DNA of 64,000 nucleotides from Devosia nitrariae (GTDB taxonomy: Bacteria > Pseudomonadota > Alphaproteobacteria > Rhizobiales > Devosiaceae): positions 248,001 through 312,000 of the forward strand of contig NZ_BSNS01000011.1 in the NCBI RefSeq assembly GCF_030160115.1. The letters are read 5' to 3'. The notes beneath the pieces were generated by a model. It did no database searches and was not told where the DNA came from. It worked only from the letters and a program-made list of their open reading frames with translations. A program made the position numbers and the translations under genes. Positions 63,848 to 64,000 of this stretch are shown piece after piece (the first letter of the stretch is position 1; each line of letters begins with the position of its first letter).

Positions 63848-64000
63848 TCCAAATCCTCGATCACGTCGGCCTTGCCGTTTCCGACTTCGAACGGTCAAAG
63901 GCCTTCTACGTCGCGGTCCTCAAGACGCTCGACATTGACCTGCTGGCCGATTTCACCTTCGGGCGCGATCACCACGCCGGTTTCGGCAAGGCACGCCCGA
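63844..64000 (+). CDS. VOC-superfamily protein, 3' end beyond window
   Basis: A GTG at 63844 overlapping the cysS stop opens a frame reading [20 protein letters not shown], then [20 protein letters not shown], without a stop to the window edge. The N-terminal beta-alpha unit with an H near residue 7 is typical of VOC/glyoxalase-fold proteins. It is probably co-transcribed with cysS. Confidence 0.8.

Overview
The window is high-GC DNA from an alphaproteobacterium of the order Hyphomicrobiales. Devosiaceae is plausible, but that is inference. The placement rests on the rpiA - DUF2059 - gor run, a DUF2865 protein, a BigR-type persulfide operon, TIGR02281 and class II DAHP synthase genes, and short palindromic dispersed repeats carrying GGGAACCGGTTTTTCGC-like cores of a kind seen in rhizobia. 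No tRNA, rRNA, CRISPR array, transposase or integrase was recognised.

Layout. Positions 1-6.8 kb hold an unusual accessory cluster. It has a truncated exported protein at the window edge, an orphan 145-aa protein, an operon amidase - YcaO - SARP/BTAD regulator, and a rightward unit of a 111-aa orphan, a LysE-family exporter and a 72-aa protein. The same tandem heptamer (CTTCACG, 4-nt spacer, CTTCACG) lies in both divergent promoter regions of the cluster. Positions 6.8-14.6 kb form a sulfated-carbohydrate locus: Cys-type sulfatase, sugar ABC importer, LacI regulator with a palindromic operator, and the formylglycine-generating enzyme that would activate the sulfatase. Positions 14.9-20.3 kb carry a large LuxR-type ATPase regulator, a membrane protein, a LOG-family protein and a second copy of the exporter + 72-aa pair. 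Positions 20.2-28.1 kb carry a formamidase-like enzyme and a complete ABC importer with a GH38 alpha-mannosidase.

Positions 28.1-31.5 kb hold a persulfide/sulfide detoxification operon (metallo-beta-lactamase dioxygenase, BigR, two YeeE halves, a DUF442 phosphatase-like gene with no normal start codon) flanked by a hydrolase remnant and the 3' remnant of a sulfide:quinone reductase. Positions 31.7-37.9 kb carry dusA, a retropepsin-like protease, divergent cobS/cobT, an L,D-transpeptidase lacking the usual histidine, and a DUF899 protein. Positions 38.0-40.8 kb pair a cyanobacterial-type acyl-ACP reductase homologue with an FAD oxidoreductase, preceded by a 36-bp near-perfect palindrome. Positions 40.8-49.6 kb carry signalling and housekeeping genes: a GAF-EAL protein, a frameshifted DUF4389 gene, a Gre-like factor, a histidine kinase, a nuclease, an Lrp regulator, moaA and others.

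From 49.8 kb to the end the content is mostly core metabolism: L,D-transpeptidase, rpiA, gor, DAHP synthase, a porin-like protein, nadE, gltX, a DUF2865 protein, an FAH-family enzyme, cysS and a truncated VOC protein. Dispersed repeats punctuate the window. In three cases they supply the stop codon of the preceding gene, and in one case the start codon of the next.

The best candidate for an undescribed system is the 0-6.8 kb YcaO/SARP/amidase/exporter cluster with its shared heptamer sites, together with the duplicated exporter + 72-aa module.
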